Positions 1-8,277 of a stretch of DNA of 49,413 nucleotides are shown in pieces. Every line of letters begins with the position of its first letter. Position 1 is the first letter of the stretch. Origin of the DNA: Planctomycetota bacterium (GTDB lineage Bacteria > Planctomycetota > J058); contig JAHBXY010000059.1 in assembly GCA_019636275.1 (NCBI GenBank), forward strand, positions 1-49,413, given 5' to 3'. A program made the position numbers and the translations under genes. The notes beneath the pieces were generated by a model, which was not told where the DNA came from, did no database searches, and saw only the letters and a program-made list of their open reading frames with translations.

Positions 1-223
1 GCGCCGCGCGGACCTCGTGCACGAGCAGCACGAGCCACACGGGCAGGCTGGCGACCAGGTGCGCCGCGGCGCCGGCGGCGACGAACGACCCCAACGCCGC
101 GGCCAGGCCGGCGGCCACGGCGGCCAGGAGGGCCGTCGCGCCCAGGCCGACGGCAGCCACCCTGACGCCGGTCGCGTCGCCCGTCCCCGGCTCGGCCGGC
201 CCGCGGTCGTCGCCCTGGTGCAT
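1..223 (-). CDS. Hypothetical membrane protein, N-terminal part (cut by window edge)
   Basis: Reading leftward from ATG at 223, the frame stays open for 74 codons to the window edge, so only the N-terminus is seen. It begins with an acidic and polar stretch (MHQGDDRGPAEPGTGD). Two hydrophobic Ala/Leu/Val-rich segments follow, consistent with two transmembrane helices, the second ending near LLVHEV. A run of G residues lies 5-10 bases before the ATG and can serve as a ribosome binding site. The gene is divergent from the small gene at 495. No family is recognised; the inference is limited to an inner-membrane protein. Confidence 0.6.
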   Translation of the reverse strand, partial: MHQGDDRGPAEPGTGDATGVRVAAVGLGATALLAAVAAGLAAALGSFVAAGAAAHLVASLPVWLVLLVHEVRAA

Positions 224-437
224 GTCCCCCCTACCCCGCGACGGCCGCTCCGGTTCAGCGGCCGGGGGCGGCAGTCTAAAGCCAAGGTCCGATCACCGGT
301 GGTTCAGGGCGCCAGGTGTGTTGCGGCTCCCGCACGTTCGGCGCGTCTTTGCGGAAACGTCCCACGCGCCGCGGCGCGTCAACTCCCGTTGTGGTGGGCT
401 TTGGCTCGGTGCGTCGTAAGATCTTTTGCCCAAAGGG

Positions 438-466
438 TCGACCCTGTCGGTGGGGTCGTCTATCAT
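438..466 (+). promoter_or_regulatory. Sigma70-type promoter of the small gene at 495
   Basis: A -35 element TCGACC (438-443), a 17-base spacer and a -10 element TATCAT (461-466, one mismatch to TATAAT) precede the gene at 495. The expected transcript start near 473 leaves a short leader that carries the GGAGGAGG ribosome binding site. The rest of the 224-437 divergent intergenic region shows nothing else I can name. Confidence 0.6.
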
Positions 467-494
467 GGGGGTCTCGAGGGGGAGGAGGGCGACC

Positions 495-701
495 ATGAAC
501 CCGACGACGGAACGGCCCGAACTCCGTGCTGCCGCGTCACTTGGCGCCTGGGAGGCCCCGGAGCCCCAGGAGCGGCCGCGCTACGCCATGCAGCGCACGA
601 AGGCCGCCAGCCTGCGCCAGTTGCCGGCGCGGCTCCTCCTCACGCGCGCCCGGACCGAGGGCGAGGCGCACCGCCGCGCACGGCCGGTGCTGGAGGACTA
701 G
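495..701 (+). CDS. Small hypothetical protein (68 aa)
   Basis: The start at 495 is chosen because GGAGGAGG sits 7 bases upstream and a good promoter lies at 438-466. An upstream in-frame ATG at 426 lies before the promoter and is unlikely. The product is hydrophilic and rich in Arg, Ala and Glu (MNPTTERPELRAAASLGAWE at the N-terminus, ending PVLED). It has no signal peptide, membrane segment or cysteine pattern. A rho-independent terminator follows directly, so this is a monocistronic unit with promoter, ribosome binding site, frame and terminator. No family is recognised. Confidence 0.6.
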   Translation: MNPTTERPELRAAASLGAWEAPEPQERPRYAMQRTKAASLRQLPARLLLTRARTEGEAHRRARPVLED

Positions 702-727
702 CTCCTCTCCGGCGCGATTCGACAGCC

Positions 728-767
728 CCGAGCCCGGGAGGCATCGCCGCCCGGGCTCGGTGTGTTT
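728..767 (+). terminator. Rho-independent terminator after the 495-701 gene
   Basis: An 11-base perfect inverted repeat, CCGAGCCCGGG (728-738) and CCCGGGCTCGG (750-760), with an 11-base loop is followed by TGTGTTT. It also lies beyond the 3' end of the leftward gene ending at 776, so it could act on both strands. Confidence 0.75.
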
Positions 768-775
768 CCGGAGCA

Positions 776-2367
776 TCAGGCGACGGTCAGGGCCCGCGTC
801 GCGCGGTCGGTGTCGACCACCGCCTCGAGCGTGGTCTCGACGACCTCCTCCTGAGACCCGCGCCGGTTCCGCACCGACGCGGGATGGTCGGCCGGGAGGC
901 GGAACGAGAACGGCCAGCGGCGCAGGCCGGCCGGGATCGCCACGCCGGCGGCGGGCGCGCCCAGGAACGAGGCCACGCCGTCCGACAGGCGGCCCAGGGC
1001 GCCCGCCGGCGCGTCGCCGACGAGCGGGGCCTCGCGGTCGACGATCGTCTGCACGCGCGGCGGGGTCGTCGGGTCGGCGAGGTCGCGCGTGGTCAGCGTC
1101 GCGCGCAGGCGCAGGACGCCGCCGCGGACGCGCAGGGCGCGCGGCGCGGCGACGACGACGAAGCCCTCGACGAGGTCGCCCCGGCGCGTCGAGCCCGCCG
1201 CGAGCTCGACGTCGAGGCGGCGGCGGTCGCAGGCGGCCGGGTCGTCGATGGGCGCCTCGACGCGCAGGACCATCGGCGCGGCCTGGCCGGCGTCGGCCTC
1301 GAGGGCCCGGAACGGATGCCGCGCCGGCGCCTCGACGCCGAGGCCGGCGAGCGGCACGAGGACGCCCAGCCGACGCGCGCGCGTGGCCTCGCAGCCGAGG
1401 AGCGTGCAGCGCCCGTGCTCGGCCAGGCAGTCGCGGTGGTGCGCCGTGCCGCACCCCTCGCACACGAGCGGCGGTCCCGGCGGCACGAGCTCGCCCGCCG
1501 GCGACTCGTCCAGGGCGCGGCGGCAGAAGGGGCAGCGGCTCGTCGGCCCGGGCCCCGCCCGCGTGATGCTCACGGCCGGCGCGCGGGCGGCGACGAGGTC
1601 GCCCTCGGCGCGGCTCCAGGCGGCGAGGGCGTCGAGCGCCGCGCGGAGCGCGTCGGCGTCGGCGGCGGCGACGCGCAGGCCGGCGTCGTCAGGGCCGAGG
1701 AGCAGGGCGGCCGTCGGGCCCTGGCCGAGGAGCGCGAGCAGCAGGTCGGCCTGGCCGTCGAGTACGGCGACGAACGCGTCGGCGCGCTCGACGACCACCT
1801 CGAGCGGCGCCACCGGCCCCGCGACCGGCGCGCCCCCCGCGCGGGCGGCGGCCACGGCCGCCTCGAGGCGCGCTCGCTCGCGGGCATCGCCGTCCGTGGC
1901 CAGGGCGACCAGCCGCGGCCGCCGCAGCCCCAGACCGCGCAGGGCGCGCAGCCCTTCGGCCACGGCGCGGGCGACCGCGTCGGGGGTCGAGGCGTCCGGC
2001 GGGCCGGCGCGGTCGCCGCCCTGCGCCGGCTCGAGTACCCTCGCGCGCCCGGCCGCAGGCGCAGGCGGCATCGTCGCCGGCAGCGGCCCCACGAGGAACA
2101 GGGCGTCGAGCGCGCCCTGACACACGGGTCTCGCGGGTCGGCGTCGGTGACGAGCGCGCAGCCCGGCGCGCCGCGCTCGCGCGCGCGGGCCAGCGCGTCG
2201 CGCAGGAGGCCGGCCGCGCGCACCTGCTCGACGCCGGCGTCGGGCCGGGCGGGCCCGACGAGGACGAGGTCGACCGGTCCTTCGCGGCGCGCCCGCTCGA
2301 ACGCCGCGACCCCGCGGCGTTCGTCGCCGGGGAGCACGAGGCCGATGCGGGGCAGCGGGTCCGGCAC
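776..2367 (-). CDS. Phosphotransacylase-like / RING-like / arrestin-like fusion protein, with a one-base frameshift
   Basis: Two overlapping frames read as one protein of about 530 aa if one base is added in the CCC run at 2126-2128. The upstream frame starts at GTG 2367, 6 bases after TACGCT (leaderless type); an alternative ATG is at 2424. Residues 1 to about 250 resemble the phosphate acetyl/butyryltransferase fold (GPVDLVLVGP, GALDALFLVGPLPAT, a long helix then PRLVALATDGD), but degenerate. Next comes a RING-like cysteine/histidine set: CPFC, CEGCGTAHHRDC, then C and GC. The C-terminal part alternates beta strands with RGDLVEGFVVV, FSFRLPADHP and LEAVVDTDRA, which suggests an arrestin or Spo0M-like fold. 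That last assignment is inference. The missing base may be a sequencing error or a true lesion. Confidence 0.55.
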
Positions 2368-2373
2368 GCCCGG

Positions 2374-2379
2374 AGCGTA
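2374..2379 (-). promoter_or_regulatory. -10 element TACGCT of a leaderless start
   Basis: On the minus strand TACGCT is followed by six bases and the GTG at 2367. That places the transcript start at or next to the start codon. No strong -35 is visible. Confidence 0.4.
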
Positions 2380-2411
2380 TGCGCTCGAGGCGGGCCGGGC
2401 CAGGCGGCGCC

Positions 2412-2440
2412 TCGACGCGCGCATCGGCCGCTGGTACCCT
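2412..2440 (+). promoter_or_regulatory. Promoter of the small membrane protein gene at 2470
   Basis: TCGACG (2412-2417), a 17-base spacer and TACCCT (2435-2440) precede a short leader with a G-rich ribosome binding site. It shares the T[T/C]GAC[C/G]-17-TANNNT pattern of the other promoters in the window. It is divergent from the leftward gene starting at 2367. Confidence 0.5.
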
Positions 2441-2469
2441 GGATGCGCCCGGGGAAGGGGGCTCGACCC

Positions 2470-2757
2470 ATGAACGGCGACGACCCGATCCAGGACCGAC
2501 TGCGGCGGCACGGCCTCCACGTGGAGCGCCGCGAGTCGAGCCAGCTCCGGCAGATGCTCTTCAGCGGCGTGGGCGGCATCGCCGGCACGGCGGTCGCCGC
2601 CGCCGCCGGCGCCGGCTGGCTGGGGCGCGCGGTGGCCTCGCTCGGCGGGTCGGTCGTGGGCGTGCTCCTGGCCACCCACCGCGTGACCTACGAGCCGCGC
2701 GACGACCGGCCCGTCGACGGTCCCGACGACCCGCGTCGCTGGAGCGATCGCCGGTAG
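2470..2757 (+). CDS. Small membrane protein (95 aa)
   Basis: ATG at 2470 follows GGGGAAGGGGG and a promoter at 2412-2440; an upstream in-frame ATG at 2443 is at the expected transcript start and is less likely. The protein has a charged N-terminal helix (RRHGLHVERRESSQLRQ), then two small-residue hydrophobic helices rich in Gly and Ala, and a polar tail ending RWSDRR. The Gly-zipper-like middle (GIAGTAVAAAAGAGWLG) suggests an inner-membrane helical hairpin. The stop codon lies within the TAGACT element of the next gene. No family is recognised. Confidence 0.6.
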   Translation: MNGDDPIQDRLRRHGLHVERRESSQLRQMLFSGVGGIAGTAVAAAAGAGWLGRAVASLGGSVVGVLLATHRVTYEPRDDRPVDGPDDPRRWSDRR

Positions 2758-2760
2758 ACT
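2755..2760 (+). promoter_or_regulatory. -10 element TAGACT before the AGE epimerase gene
   Basis: TAGACT ends 8 bases before the ATG at 2769 and overlaps the TAG stop of the preceding gene. With no ribosome binding site between them, a leaderless transcript is likely. The -35 is not clear. Confidence 0.4.
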
Positions 2761-2768
2761 CCCCTGGG

Positions 2769-3914
2769 ATGAGCGATGACCTGAGGGCGCGGCTCGAGGC
2801 GCACGCCGGGCGTCTCCTCGACCTGTGGGCGCGCAAGGGCTGGGACGAGGTCCGCGGCGGCTGGCACGAACGCCTGGGCCCCGACCGCGCGCCCGTGCCG
2901 GTCGACTTCCGGCGCGTGATGGTCGCCGGGCGGATGATGTTCCTGTTCTCGGCCGGGCGGCCGTTCGGCGAGCCCGGGCGCGACCGGGCGCTGGCGCGGC
3001 GCACGCTCGAGTTCGCGCGCGACCGCCTGCGCGACCCGGTCCACGGCGGCTGGTGGTTCAAGGTGGACCTCGATGGGCGGCCGGCCGACCGGACCAAGGA
3101 CCTCTACGGGCACGCCTTCGCGATCTTCGGCCTGTCGGCCGCCGCGCTCGCCTGGGGCGACGCCGAGGCGCGCGACCTGGCGCTCGAGACCTTCGAGGTG
3201 GTCGAGCGGCGGCTGCGCCTCGCCGAGGGCTGGTACGCGGCGGCGGCGCGCGAGGACTGGACGGTCGACGACCGGCGCCTCCTGCAGAACCCGCACATGC
3301 ACCTGCTCGAGGCCTACCTGGCCCTGTTCGAGGCCACGGGCGAGGCGCGGGTGCGCGCCGCCGCGCGCGGGCTGGTCGACCTGTTCGAGGCGCGCCTCCT
3401 CGACCCGGCGACCGGCGTCCTGCGCGAGTTCTTCGACGAGCAGGGCCGCCCCGACCCCGAGGTCGGCGACGTCGTCGAGCCGGGGCACCACTTCGAGTGG
3501 TTCTGGCTGCTGCATCGCCACGCCGAGGTCACGGGCGACCGCCAGGGGCTGGCCCACGCCGACGCCATGTTCCACCGCGCGCGGCGCGACGGCCTCGACC
3601 CGGCGCACGGCGGCGTCTACGACCAGGTTTCGGCGCGCGACGGGCAGGTGCTCAAGGCGACGAAGCGCTGCTGGCCGCTGACCGAGTGCGTGAAGGCGCA
3701 CGCGGTGATGCTCCGGCGCACGGGCGCGCAGGGCGACCTCGAGGCCCTGCGCGCGCAGGGCCGGCTGCTCCTCGACGTCTACCTGCGGCCCGACGGCGGC
3801 TCGGTCGAGCACGTCGACCGCGCCCTGCGGCCGTTCGACGCCACGACCCCGGCCAGCACCGGCTACCACGTGCTCCTGGCGCTGCTCGAGGCCCTGCGGG
3901 CCTTGCCGGGGTGA
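2769..3914 (+). CDS. N-acylglucosamine 2-epimerase (AGE) family sugar epimerase/isomerase
   Basis: The 381-residue product has the length and motifs of the cytoplasmic (alpha/alpha)6-barrel AGE family, which interconverts GlcNAc/ManNAc, mannose/fructose or cellobiose/glucosylmannose. Visible landmarks are GGWWFKVDLDGRP with TKDLYGHAFAIFGLSA near residue 110, LLQNPHMHLLEAYLALFEA near 180, EPGHHFEWFWLLHRH near 240 and KATKRCWPLTECVKAHAV near 300. The conserved Arg, His and Glu side chains of the barrel centre lie in these segments. Substrate cannot be read from the sequence; aldose-ketose isomerase (YihS/mannose isomerase type) is as likely as 2-epimerase. ATG 2769 is the first start before the conserved helix, and TAGACT lies 8 bases upstream. 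Confidence 0.85.
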   Translation: MSDDLRARLEAHAGRLLDLWARKGWDEVRGGWHERLGPDRAPVPVDFRRVMVAGRMMFLFSAGRPFGEPGRDRALARRTLEFARDRLRDPVHGGWWFKVDLDGRPADRTKDLYGHAFAIFGLSAAALAWGDAEARDLALETFEVVERRLRLAEGWYAAAAREDWTVDDRRLLQNPHMHLLEAYLALFEATGEARVRAAARGLVDLFEARLLDPATGVLREFFDEQGRPDPEVGDVVEPGHHFEWFWLLHRHAEVTGDRQGLAHADAMFHRARRDGLDPAHGGVYDQVSARDGQVLKATKRCWPLTECVKAHAVMLRRTGAQGDLEALRAQGRLLLDVYLRPDGGSVEHVDRALRPFDATTPASTGYHVLLALLEALRALPG

Positions 3915-3939
3915 CCCCGACGGTCCGCGGTGGTACAAC
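3911..3939 (+). promoter_or_regulatory. Promoter of the secreted HEAT protein gene
   Basis: GTGACC (3911-3916), a 17-base spacer and TACAAC (3934-3939) precede the GTG start at 3960, whose leader holds GAGGAGG. It overlaps the stop codon of the epimerase gene. Confidence 0.45.
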
Positions 3940-3959
3940 CGGCGGACCGAGGAGGCCCC

Positions 3960-5465
3960 GTGACCCGACCCGCCCTGGTCGCTCTGGCGCTCGTCGCCGT
4001 CGCCGCGACGGCCTTCGCCGCGCCCTCGCCCAAGGAGGTGAAGGACGCGCTCGACTCGAAGGACGCGGCGCGCATCCGGGCGCTGCTCGGCCAGCTCCGG
4101 GGCGAGCTCGACGCCGCCAGCGTGCGGGCCGTGCTGGACGCGGGCGAGGCGATCCACGCGGCCGGCGTCTACGAGGACACGGTCGAGGTCCTGGCCACGG
4201 CGCACGGCGACGCGCTCACGGCGCTCGCCGACGGCTACGGCCGGGCGCGTCGCAACCCGTCGGCGCGCTTCCTCGTGCTCGACGCGCTGGCGCGGGTGCA
4301 GGACCCGATCGGGCCGAAGACGCTGGCCGACGCGGCCAAGGGCGACTCGCACCCGGGCGTGGCGGTCTACGCCGTGCGCCTGCTCGGGCGGCGCGGCGAC
4401 GCGCGCTCGGTCGAGGCGCTGATCGAGGTGCTCAAGGACGCGCGCGGCGAGCGCGCCGGCGTCGCGCGCGAGGCCGAGTCGACGCTGGGCGGCCTGGCCG
4501 GGCAGGACCTGCGCGGCCACGACGCCTGGTCGCGCTGGTGGGCCGAGGCCAAGGGCGGCTGGGGCCGCGGCGCGGCCGCGCCGGCGGCTGGGCAGGCGGG
4601 CGGGGGCGACGGCACGCGCACGCGCACGGTGATCGACCGGCTGCGCGAGCGGCGCCCGGGCGACCTGCGCACGCTCGAGCGCCTGGGGCGCGACGAGATC
4701 CTCGTGTTCGAGGCCGAGTTCGACCGCGTGCAGAACGTGCTCGCGAGCCTCAAGCTCCCGCACCAGGTGCACCCGCGCGCGTCGATCGAGACGGTCGCGC
4801 TCCACCCGCGTCGGCAGGTGCTCGTCTTCAACTGCGCCGGCGACGCGCTCTCGCCGGCGGCCTGCGCGCGGATCCGTCAGTTCGTGTGCCAGGGCGGCTA
4901 CGTCTTCACGTCGGACTGGGAGCTGGGGAACCTCCTCGTGAAGGCGTTCCCCGAGGCGGCGGTCTCCGGCGGGCGGCGCTCGGCCGAGCACAACGTGCGG
5001 ATCTTCCCGCCGCAGACGAGCTCGATCCACCCGCTCCTGCGCGACGTCTTCCCGCTGAACCCCTGGGAGGCGGAGCAGCGCAAGCTCACCTGGGCCGTCG
5101 ACGGCGCGTCCGAGTTCTTCCAGCCGAACGCGGCGCTGACGGTGCTGGCCGAGGCGCCCGAGCTGCAGCCGCTCTACGGCAGCACGATCGTGGCCGCGAC
5201 CTTCGCCTACGGCCCCGACGGGCGGCCGGTCACGGGCGACCTGCGGCGTCGCGCGCCGCGCCGCCAGCAGACGGGCGGCGGCACGCGCGAGCGCCAGCCG
5301 GGCGACGGCGAGGGCGAGGTGGCCGACGTGCCGCACGTCGGGCGCGTACTGCACGTCGTGTCGCACTTCCAGCACCAGACGAGCGAGTCGGGCGACGGCT
5401 TCGCCCTGCAGCAGCTGCTCCTGAACTTCATCGTGGAGAAGCAGGAGGCGCGGCGGGGGAACTGA
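3960..5465 (+). CDS. Secreted protein with HEAT-like repeats and a GATase-like C-terminal domain
   Basis: GTG 3960 is chosen because GAGGAGG lies just upstream and the frame then opens with a clear signal peptide (ALVALALVAVAATAFAAPS, cleavage after AFA or FAA). Residues about 30-190 hold HEAT-like helical pairs (for example GVAVYAVRLLGRRGDARSVE). The C-terminal half has alternating strands and helices: RRQVLVFNCAGDALSPAACA, then VCQGGYVFTSDWELGNLLV. This resembles the class-I glutamine-amidotransferase-like fold of DUF4159-type proteins, without a recognisable catalytic Cys-His-Glu set. The product of about 501 aa should be periplasmic. Function is unknown. Confidence 0.7.
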   Translation: MTRPALVALALVAVAATAFAAPSPKEVKDALDSKDAARIRALLGQLRGELDAASVRAVLDAGEAIHAAGVYEDTVEVLATAHGDALTALADGYGRARRNPSARFLVLDALARVQDPIGPKTLADAAKGDSHPGVAVYAVRLLGRRGDARSVEALIEVLKDARGERAGVAREAESTLGGLAGQDLRGHDAWSRWWAEAKGGWGRGAAAPAAGQAGGGDGTRTRTVIDRLRERRPGDLRTLERLGRDEILVFEAEFDRVQNVLASLKLPHQVHPRASIETVALHPRRQVLVFNCAGDALSPAACARIRQFVCQGGYVFTSDWELGNLLVKAFPEAAVSGGRRSAEHNVRIFPPQTSSIHPLLRDVFPLNPWEAEQRKLTWAVDGASEFFQPNAALTVLAEAPELQPLYGSTIVAATFAYGPDGRPVTGDLRRRAPRRQQTGGGTRERQPGDGEGEVADVPHVGRVLHVVSHFQHQTSESGDGFALQQLLLNFIVEKQEARRGN

Positions 5466-5496
5466 CCCCCCCGCCGGCCGGGCGCCGCCGTCGCCA

Positions 5497-6657
5497 CTAC
5501 CACGAGTGGCGACGGGCGCGGACCTCGGCAGACCGAGGGACGTCGAGGCCGTGCTCCTCCAGGAAGGCGTGGATGTCTTCGAGCCGAGCGACGTTCACGT
5601 CGATGCCGACGCCCGCGCGGTGCGGCCGCCACAGCGCGTCGAGCGCGGCGACATAGGGAAGCCACTCCGCCGGACCCCGGCCGGCCGCCGCCCTCAGCGC
5701 CCCGATCAGCTCGCGGGAGCGGGGCCTCGGGTCGTCGGCGGAGCTCGCCTCCCAGGGCGGCGACTCCTGCCCGGGGCGCGCCAGGACGCCGCAGAGGCGG
5801 CCCGACCGATCGAAGAGGCCGCTCCCGAGGTGACCGACCTCGAGCGGCTCGTTACGCGGTGTTTCCCCCTGCCGCAACTCCCACCAGCCAGGAGGAGTGC
5901 CGACGAGGGGCGCCCTCCGCACCTCGTTCGGGCACAGGTTCGACCACCAAGGAGACGGCCTCGGGTGGAGGAGCAGCGTTCCTACGCCCTCTGGGGCCAC
6001 GGAGCGCTCCGTGTCGCGCGGCGAGGCCAGCCGCGCGGTCGGGACCCCGTCCGTGGTCGGCCCCGCGTGGACGCGCAACAGCGCCAGGTCTCCTCGGGTC
6101 CAGCGCTCGAACTCGCGGACGAGGAGCCGCGCGACCCGCTCCTGGCGCTCCGCGGGCCAGGCGAGGAGCTCCTCGAGCGAGGCCGCCTCGAACGCCTCCG
6201 CGAGGGGGGCCTCCTCGTGAATCGCCCGGACGGTCTCCGCGTCGGGCGCGAACGGGGTCGCGAGGTACGCCACCCAGCCGCTGCCAGCCGCCCCATCCCC
6301 CTCCCGCGCGGGCTCCGGCGCGAACACCCAGGCGGCCGGGCTGGCGAGGCGGGCCACGATGCGCTCGCTCGTGAGCACGAAGATGTGGCCGTCGCGGTCG
6401 CGCAGCAGCGTCCCGCAGCCCATGGACCGCTCATCACCCACGATCACCTGCCCGGGCATCAGATGCGGGTGGGCGGGCACGGATGGCAACCGCTCCTGGA
6501 TGTGCTTCGGCACCCCCAGCGGGTCCGCGCACCGGACCCTGGGCTCCTCCCTCGCGGGTGGAGAGGTCCCGCAGCCGCCCGGCAGGAGCAGGGCGGCGCC
6601 GGTGATGAGGAACGGCGAGCCGATGCGCGCCGCTCGCCGTGGCGATGGTCCGTTCAT
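5497..6657 (-). CDS. Trypsin-fold lipoprotein lacking catalytic residues (pseudoprotease)
   Basis: The 386-aa product has a lipobox (LLPGGC, lipidated Cys29), so it should be a membrane-anchored periplasmic protein. Segments align with S1C/trypsin-like landmarks: GCGTLLRDRDGHIFVLTSER matches the region ending TNAH, but the catalytic His position is Arg99. RGDLALLRV keeps Asp190. GHLGSGLFDRSGRLCGVLA matches GNSGGPLFD..G but has Leu277 at the catalytic Ser position. Two of three triad residues are therefore absent. The start has AGGGGA 8 bases upstream. It converges on the HEAT protein ending at 5465. A scaffold or inhibitor role is inference. Confidence 0.6.
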   Translation of the reverse strand: MNGPSPRRAARIGSPFLITGAALLLPGGCGTSPPAREEPRVRCADPLGVPKHIQERLPSVPAHPHLMPGQVIVGDERSMGCGTLLRDRDGHIFVLTSERIVARLASPAAWVFAPEPAREGDGAAGSGWVAYLATPFAPDAETVRAIHEEAPLAEAFEAASLEELLAWPAERQERVARLLVREFERWTRGDLALLRVHAGPTTDGVPTARLASPRDTERSVAPEGVGTLLLHPRPSPWWSNLCPNEVRRAPLVGTPPGWWELRQGETPRNEPLEVGHLGSGLFDRSGRLCGVLARPGQESPPWEASSADDPRPRSRELIGALRAAAGRGPAEWLPYVAALDALWRPHRAGVGIDVNVARLEDIHAFLEEHGLDVPRSAEVRARRHSW

Positions 6658-7086
6658 GTGAGATCCCCTTTCGTCTCGCGGGTGGCCTTCCCGCCGGGGA
6701 TCAGCGCACCGGGCGTGCCCTCGCGGGCCAGCGGGCGAGCGCGCCCGTGGACCGGCCGGCGTCGCGGCAGAGCGGGGGGCAAACGAGAGCGGGCTGACTT
6801 TCAGGCCCTTCGCAGCGCGCCTCCCGAGCGTCCCACGCGAGAGCCCGACGGGACGGCGGAGCCGTCGTGGCGCCGGGAGGCGTGCGTCTGCCGCCCTGCA
6901 CTCGCGCCGTGGGGCGGCGGAGGAGGCGCCGCGGCTGGTCGACCAGCGCCCCCGCCTCGTGCAGCGGCGCCGTGCCGTGACTCGACGGCCGCCTGCTCGT
7001 CGGGCACCCCGGCGGTGGCCGAGGCTGGGCGGGCGCCCGACCCGGGTCCCGGGCGCCGGTGGGGCGGTCGGGCGGGCCGACGAGCC
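6658..7086. other. Intergenic region without a recognisable gene
   Basis: These 429 bases separate two leftward genes. Short frames exist on both strands, but none has a ribosome binding site, conserved motif or convincing composition. I see no clear terminator, repeat or RNA here. Confidence 0.5.
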
Positions 7087-8262
7087 CTACCTGAGCACGC
7101 CGCTCACGAGGCCGTGCCCCGACGGCGTGTCGACGATCCTCACCTCGCGGAAGCGCTCGTCGAGCAGCTCGGCGTGCTGCGCGGCGGCCTTGGCCACGAG
7201 CCACAGGCGGCCGCCGGGGCGCAGGGTGGACGCGGCGGTGTTGACGAACGAGCGCGCGATGCGCCAGTTCGAGTAGTAGGGCGGGTTGGTGACCACGAGG
7301 TCGAAGGCCGGCTCGCCGAGGTCCTCGAGGTCGGCGCGCAGGAGGGCTTGCGCGTGGGGGGCGTGGTTCCCGGCCGCGTTGCGCACGGCGAGCGCGACTG
7401 CGCGGGCGTTCGAGTCGACGAGGACGACGCGCGGGGCCTCGGGCGCGACGGCCAGGCCCAGGGCGCCGTAGCCGCAGCCGATGTCGAGCACGGCATCGCC
7501 CGGGAGGACCTCGACGCCGTCGGCCAGGGCGCGCGTGCCGGCGTCGAGGTGCGAGTAGCCGAAGGTCCCCGGGCGGGCCTCGAGCTTCAGCTCGCGGCCG
7601 CGGAGCGTGGCCGTGATGTGGTGCCGGTGGTCGCGGACCTCGGCCTTCGCCTTCGTGCGCTTGGCGCCGAAGCACAGCCCCTTGCGCTTGCCGTCGTGCG
7701 CGATCGTCGAGTTGCCGAACACGTCGCGGACGACGCGGTTCAGCCACTCGCCGCGGCGGTCCTCGGTCGCCGCCAGCAGCCGGCCGCCCGGCTTCAGCAC
7801 CGCGTGGGCCTCCTCGAGCAGCTCGCGGCCGAGCTGGGCCTCCTGGCCACGGGGGAAGGGCAGGGCGACGAGGTCGAAGCCCCCCTCGTCCGCCGCCGGT
7901 GCGGCCTCGCCGGGCACCGGGGCGCCCGGGAGGTCGGCGGCGCAGCGGACCTCCGCCGTGACCTCGTTGTGGGCGAACGTCCGGCGGACCTTCTGGGCCA
8001 CGTAGGCGTCGAGGTGCCACCACACGACCCGCGCGTCGGTCGCCCACAGGCGCGCGGCGGCGAGCGCCACCGCGCCCTCGGTGTCGAAGCCGCAGAGCAG
8101 GCGCCCGGGGGGCTTGGCGGGGAGCGCCTCGATCAGGAGGCGCTCGGCCGCGCGCACGCCCTTGCGCGAGCGGAAGCAGAGGCTGCCCTGGCGCAGGGGG
8201 TCGTCGTGGGTCGCGTCCTGCGGGTTGCCGAGGATGAGGGGCTCGCTGTTCATCGCCGCCAT
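7087..8262 (-). CDS. RsmC/RlmG-like class I SAM-dependent rRNA (guanine-N2) methyltransferase
   Basis: The 391-aa length and two-domain layout match RsmC/RlmG enzymes, in which an inactive N-terminal methyltransferase-like domain is followed by a catalytic one. The catalytic domain shows motif I VLDIGCGYGALGLAVA near residue 255, an acidic residue after strand 2 (VVLVDSN) and motif IV VVTNPPYYSNW near 325. NPPY/F is typical of N-methylation of a base amino group. LRPGGRLWLVAK is the usual post-IV strand. Known family members modify G1207 of 16S or G1835 of 23S rRNA; which applies is not decidable. Two Met starts (8262, 8253) are possible. Confidence 0.75.
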   Translation of the reverse strand: MAAMNSEPLILGNPQDATHDDPLRQGSLCFRSRKGVRAAERLLIEALPAKPPGRLLCGFDTEGAVALAAARLWATDARVVWWHLDAYVAQKVRRTFAHNEVTAEVRCAADLPGAPVPGEAAPAADEGGFDLVALPFPRGQEAQLGRELLEEAHAVLKPGGRLLAATEDRRGEWLNRVVRDVFGNSTIAHDGKRKGLCFGAKRTKAKAEVRDHRHHITATLRGRELKLEARPGTFGYSHLDAGTRALADGVEVLPGDAVLDIGCGYGALGLAVAPEAPRVVLVDSNARAVALAVRNAAGNHAPHAQALLRADLEDLGEPAFDLVVTNPPYYSNWRIARSFVNTAASTLRPGGRLWLVAKAAAQHAELLDERFREVRIVDTPSGHGLVSGVLR

Positions 8263-8277
8263 CTTCGCACGCGCAGG

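Noticed and set aside
17..2473. Very long open frame on the plus strand through the first 2.4 kb
   Set aside because: Its translation is Arg/Gly/Ala-rich without domains and lies opposite better-supported genes; GC-rich DNA produces such antisense open frames.
6801..7007. Small leftward frame in the intergenic region
   Set aside because: Proline-, alanine- and histidine-rich translation with no ribosome binding site or motif.
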